From positions 32,492,620 through 32,556,619 of the forward strand of contig OY755240.1 of the NCBI GenBank assembly GCA_963576725.1: 64,000 nucleotides of DNA, in the 5' to 3' direction. This document shows, piece after piece, positions 62,613 to 64,000 of the stretch. Origin of the DNA: Azorinus chamasolen. Lineage: Eukaryota > Mollusca > Bivalvia > Cardiida > Solecurtidae. Each line of letters opens with the position of its first letter. Position 1 is the first letter of the stretch. Below the pieces are notes generated by a model that had not been told where the DNA came from, made no database searches, and saw nothing but the letters and a program-made list of their open reading frames with translations. The position numbers and the translations under genes are program-made.

Positions 62613-64000
62613 AGAGAGGTTGTCGCATTGCCTCAGAGAGGTTGTCTAATTGCCTCAGAGAGGTTGTCTCATTGTCTCAGAGAGGTGATTGCCTCAGAGA
62701 GGTGGTTTCATTGTCTCAGAGAGGTTGTTTCATTGCCTCAGAGAGGTTGTTTCACTGCCTCAGAGAGGTGATTGCCTCAGAGAGGTCGTCTCATTACCTC
62801 AGAGAGAGGTGGTCTCATTGCCTCAGAGAGGTTGTCTCATTGCCTCAGAGAGGTGGTCTCATTGCCTCAGAGAATTTGTCTCATTGCCTCAGAGAGGTTG
62901 TCTCATTGCCTCAGAGAGGTTGTTTCATTGTCTCAGAGAGGTTGTTTCATTGTCTCAGAGAGGTGGTCTCATTGCCTCAGAGAGGTTGTCTCATTGCCTC
63001 AGAGAGAGGTGGTTTCATTGTCTCAGAGAGGTTGTTTCATTGCCTCAGAGAGGTTGTTTCATTGCCTCAGAGAGAGGTGGTCTCATTGCCTCAGAGAGGT
63101 GGTCTCATTGCCTTAGAGAGGTGGTCTCATTGCCTCAGAGAGGTGATTGCCCCAGAGAAGTTGTTTGATTGCCTCAGAGAGGTGGTCTCATTGCCTAAGA
63201 GAGGTTGTCTTATTGTCTCAGAGAGGTTGACTCATTGCCTCAGAGAGAGAGAGGTGGTCTCATTGCCTCAGAGAGGTGGTCTCATTGCCTCAGAGAGGTG
63301 GTCTCATTGCCTCAGAGAGGTGATTGTCTCAGAGAGGTGGTCTCATTGCCTCAGAGAGGTAATTGCCTTAGGGAGGTGGTCTCATTGCCTCAGAGATGTG
63401 ATTGTCTCAGAGAGGTTGTATCATTGTCTCAGAGAGGTGGTCTCATTGTCTCAGAGAGGTAATTGCCTCAGAGAGGTGGTCTCATTGCCTCAGAGAGGTA
63501 GTCTCACTGTCTCAGAGAGGTTGTCCCATTGCCTCAGAGAGGTTGTCTCATTGCCTTAGAGGGGTTGTCCCGTTGCCTCTGAGAGGTGATTGTCTCAGAG
63601 AGGTTGTTTCATTGCCTCAGAGAGGTGATTGCCTCAGAGAGGTGGTCTCATTGCCTCAGAGAGGTGGTCTCATTGCCTCAGAGAGCTGATTGCCTCAGAG
63701 AGGTTGTCTCATTGCCTCAGAGAGCTGATTGCCTCAGAGAGGTGGTATTATTGCCTCAGAGAGGTGATTGCCTCAGAGAGGTGGTCTCATTGCCTCAGAG
63801 AGGTGATTGTCTCAGAGATGTGGTCTCATTGCTACAGAGAGGTGGTCCCATTGCCTCAGAGAGGTTGTCTCATTGCCTCAGAGAAGTTGTCTCATTGCCT
63901 TAGAGGGGTTGTCTCATTGCCTCTGAGAGGTGACTGTCTCAGAGATGTTGTTTCATTGCCTCAGAGAGGTTGTCTCAGAGAGATTGTCTCATTACCTCAG
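62613..64000. repeat. Satellite array, 22 bp unit with short variants, runs off the window
   Basis: The unit is GCCTCAGAGAGGTTGTCTCA TT, with a shorter form GATTGCCTCAGAGAGGT mixed in. More than 60 copies are visible. As 22 bp is not a multiple of 3, long frames are open in all phases; they are artefacts. The lead-in TCTCCACCTAATCTTATTTT resembles the CAGAG-element arm. Confidence 0.95.

Noticed and set aside
62642..63903. Long overlapping reading frames rich in SERLSHCLREVVSLPQRG
   Set aside because: The 22-bp satellite is open in every phase, so the frames follow from the repeat. No start context, splice sites or non-repeat sequence support a gene.
60466..64000. Missing Twinkle 5' exon
   Set aside because: I looked for an exon ending with one base before a GT donor on the - strand with Twinkle-like residues; the stretch is MITE, pearl-like core and satellite, and nothing fits.

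Overview
This is a 64 kb piece of an animal nuclear genome. The repeat landscape points to a bivalve mollusc: bivalve-type tandem-core elements whose units carry phrases such as GGGCAATAACTC and AGTTATGGACCTTG and end in runs of GACAGACAGACA plus a poly-G or G-rich hairpin, together with dense AT-rich palindromic MITEs. Genes have GT/AG introns and are sparse. The species cannot be named from the sequence.

Three protein-coding genes are supported. (1) On the + strand at 3467-11890, a four-exon gene encodes a roughly 420-residue proline/serine-rich protein that I do not recognise; its exon phases match at every junction. (2) On the + strand at 23152-24576, an uninterrupted 474-residue reading frame encodes a Golgi type II GT14 glycosyltransferase of the core-2/I-branching beta-1,6-GlcNAc-transferase family. 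(3) On the - strand, from 60465 down to 31359, twelve exons spread over 29 kb encode the mitochondrial replicative DNA helicase Twinkle. It is complete from its zinc-ribbon-like segment to the stop codon, and only the N-terminal exon(s) lie outside the window. The three genes show no functional link.

Most of the remaining sequence is repetitive. PB-A and PB-B are sister MITE families of about 230-270 bp with TTAA at both ends and CCCTTT/CCCATT termini (piggyBac-like). TA-D is a MITE of about 205-230 bp with TA at both ends and CAGTA(A/G)AACC termini. These three families share the palindromic centre GCTCCTATAGGAGC although their arms and target sites differ. Also present are a TA-flanked Tigger/pogo-like deletion derivative, a hAT-like element with a direct repeat, a Harbinger-like MITE with TTA duplications, Helitron-like insertions ending in CTAA, about ten tandem-core elements resembling bivalve pearl/Helentron-type elements, and tandem arrays with units of 20, 22, 23, 25, 34, 38, 51 and 54 bp.

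Layout: 1-12 kb, arrays, hairpins and gene 1; 12-16 kb, a cluster of MITEs; 16-18.3 kb, satellite arrays with higher-order structure; 18-22.5 kb, MITEs; 23-24.6 kb, the GT14 gene; 25-31 kb, repeats; 31.4-60.5 kb, Twinkle, with introns made almost wholly of nested repeats, including a 2.7 kb 25-bp satellite and two pearl-like arrays; 61-64 kb, a pearl-like array and a 22-bp satellite that runs off the end. Several nested insertions can be read as filled and empty sites, which fixes element boundaries and relative ages. No tRNA, rRNA, CRISPR array or prokaryotic signal was seen, although structured RNA genes were not searched exhaustively.
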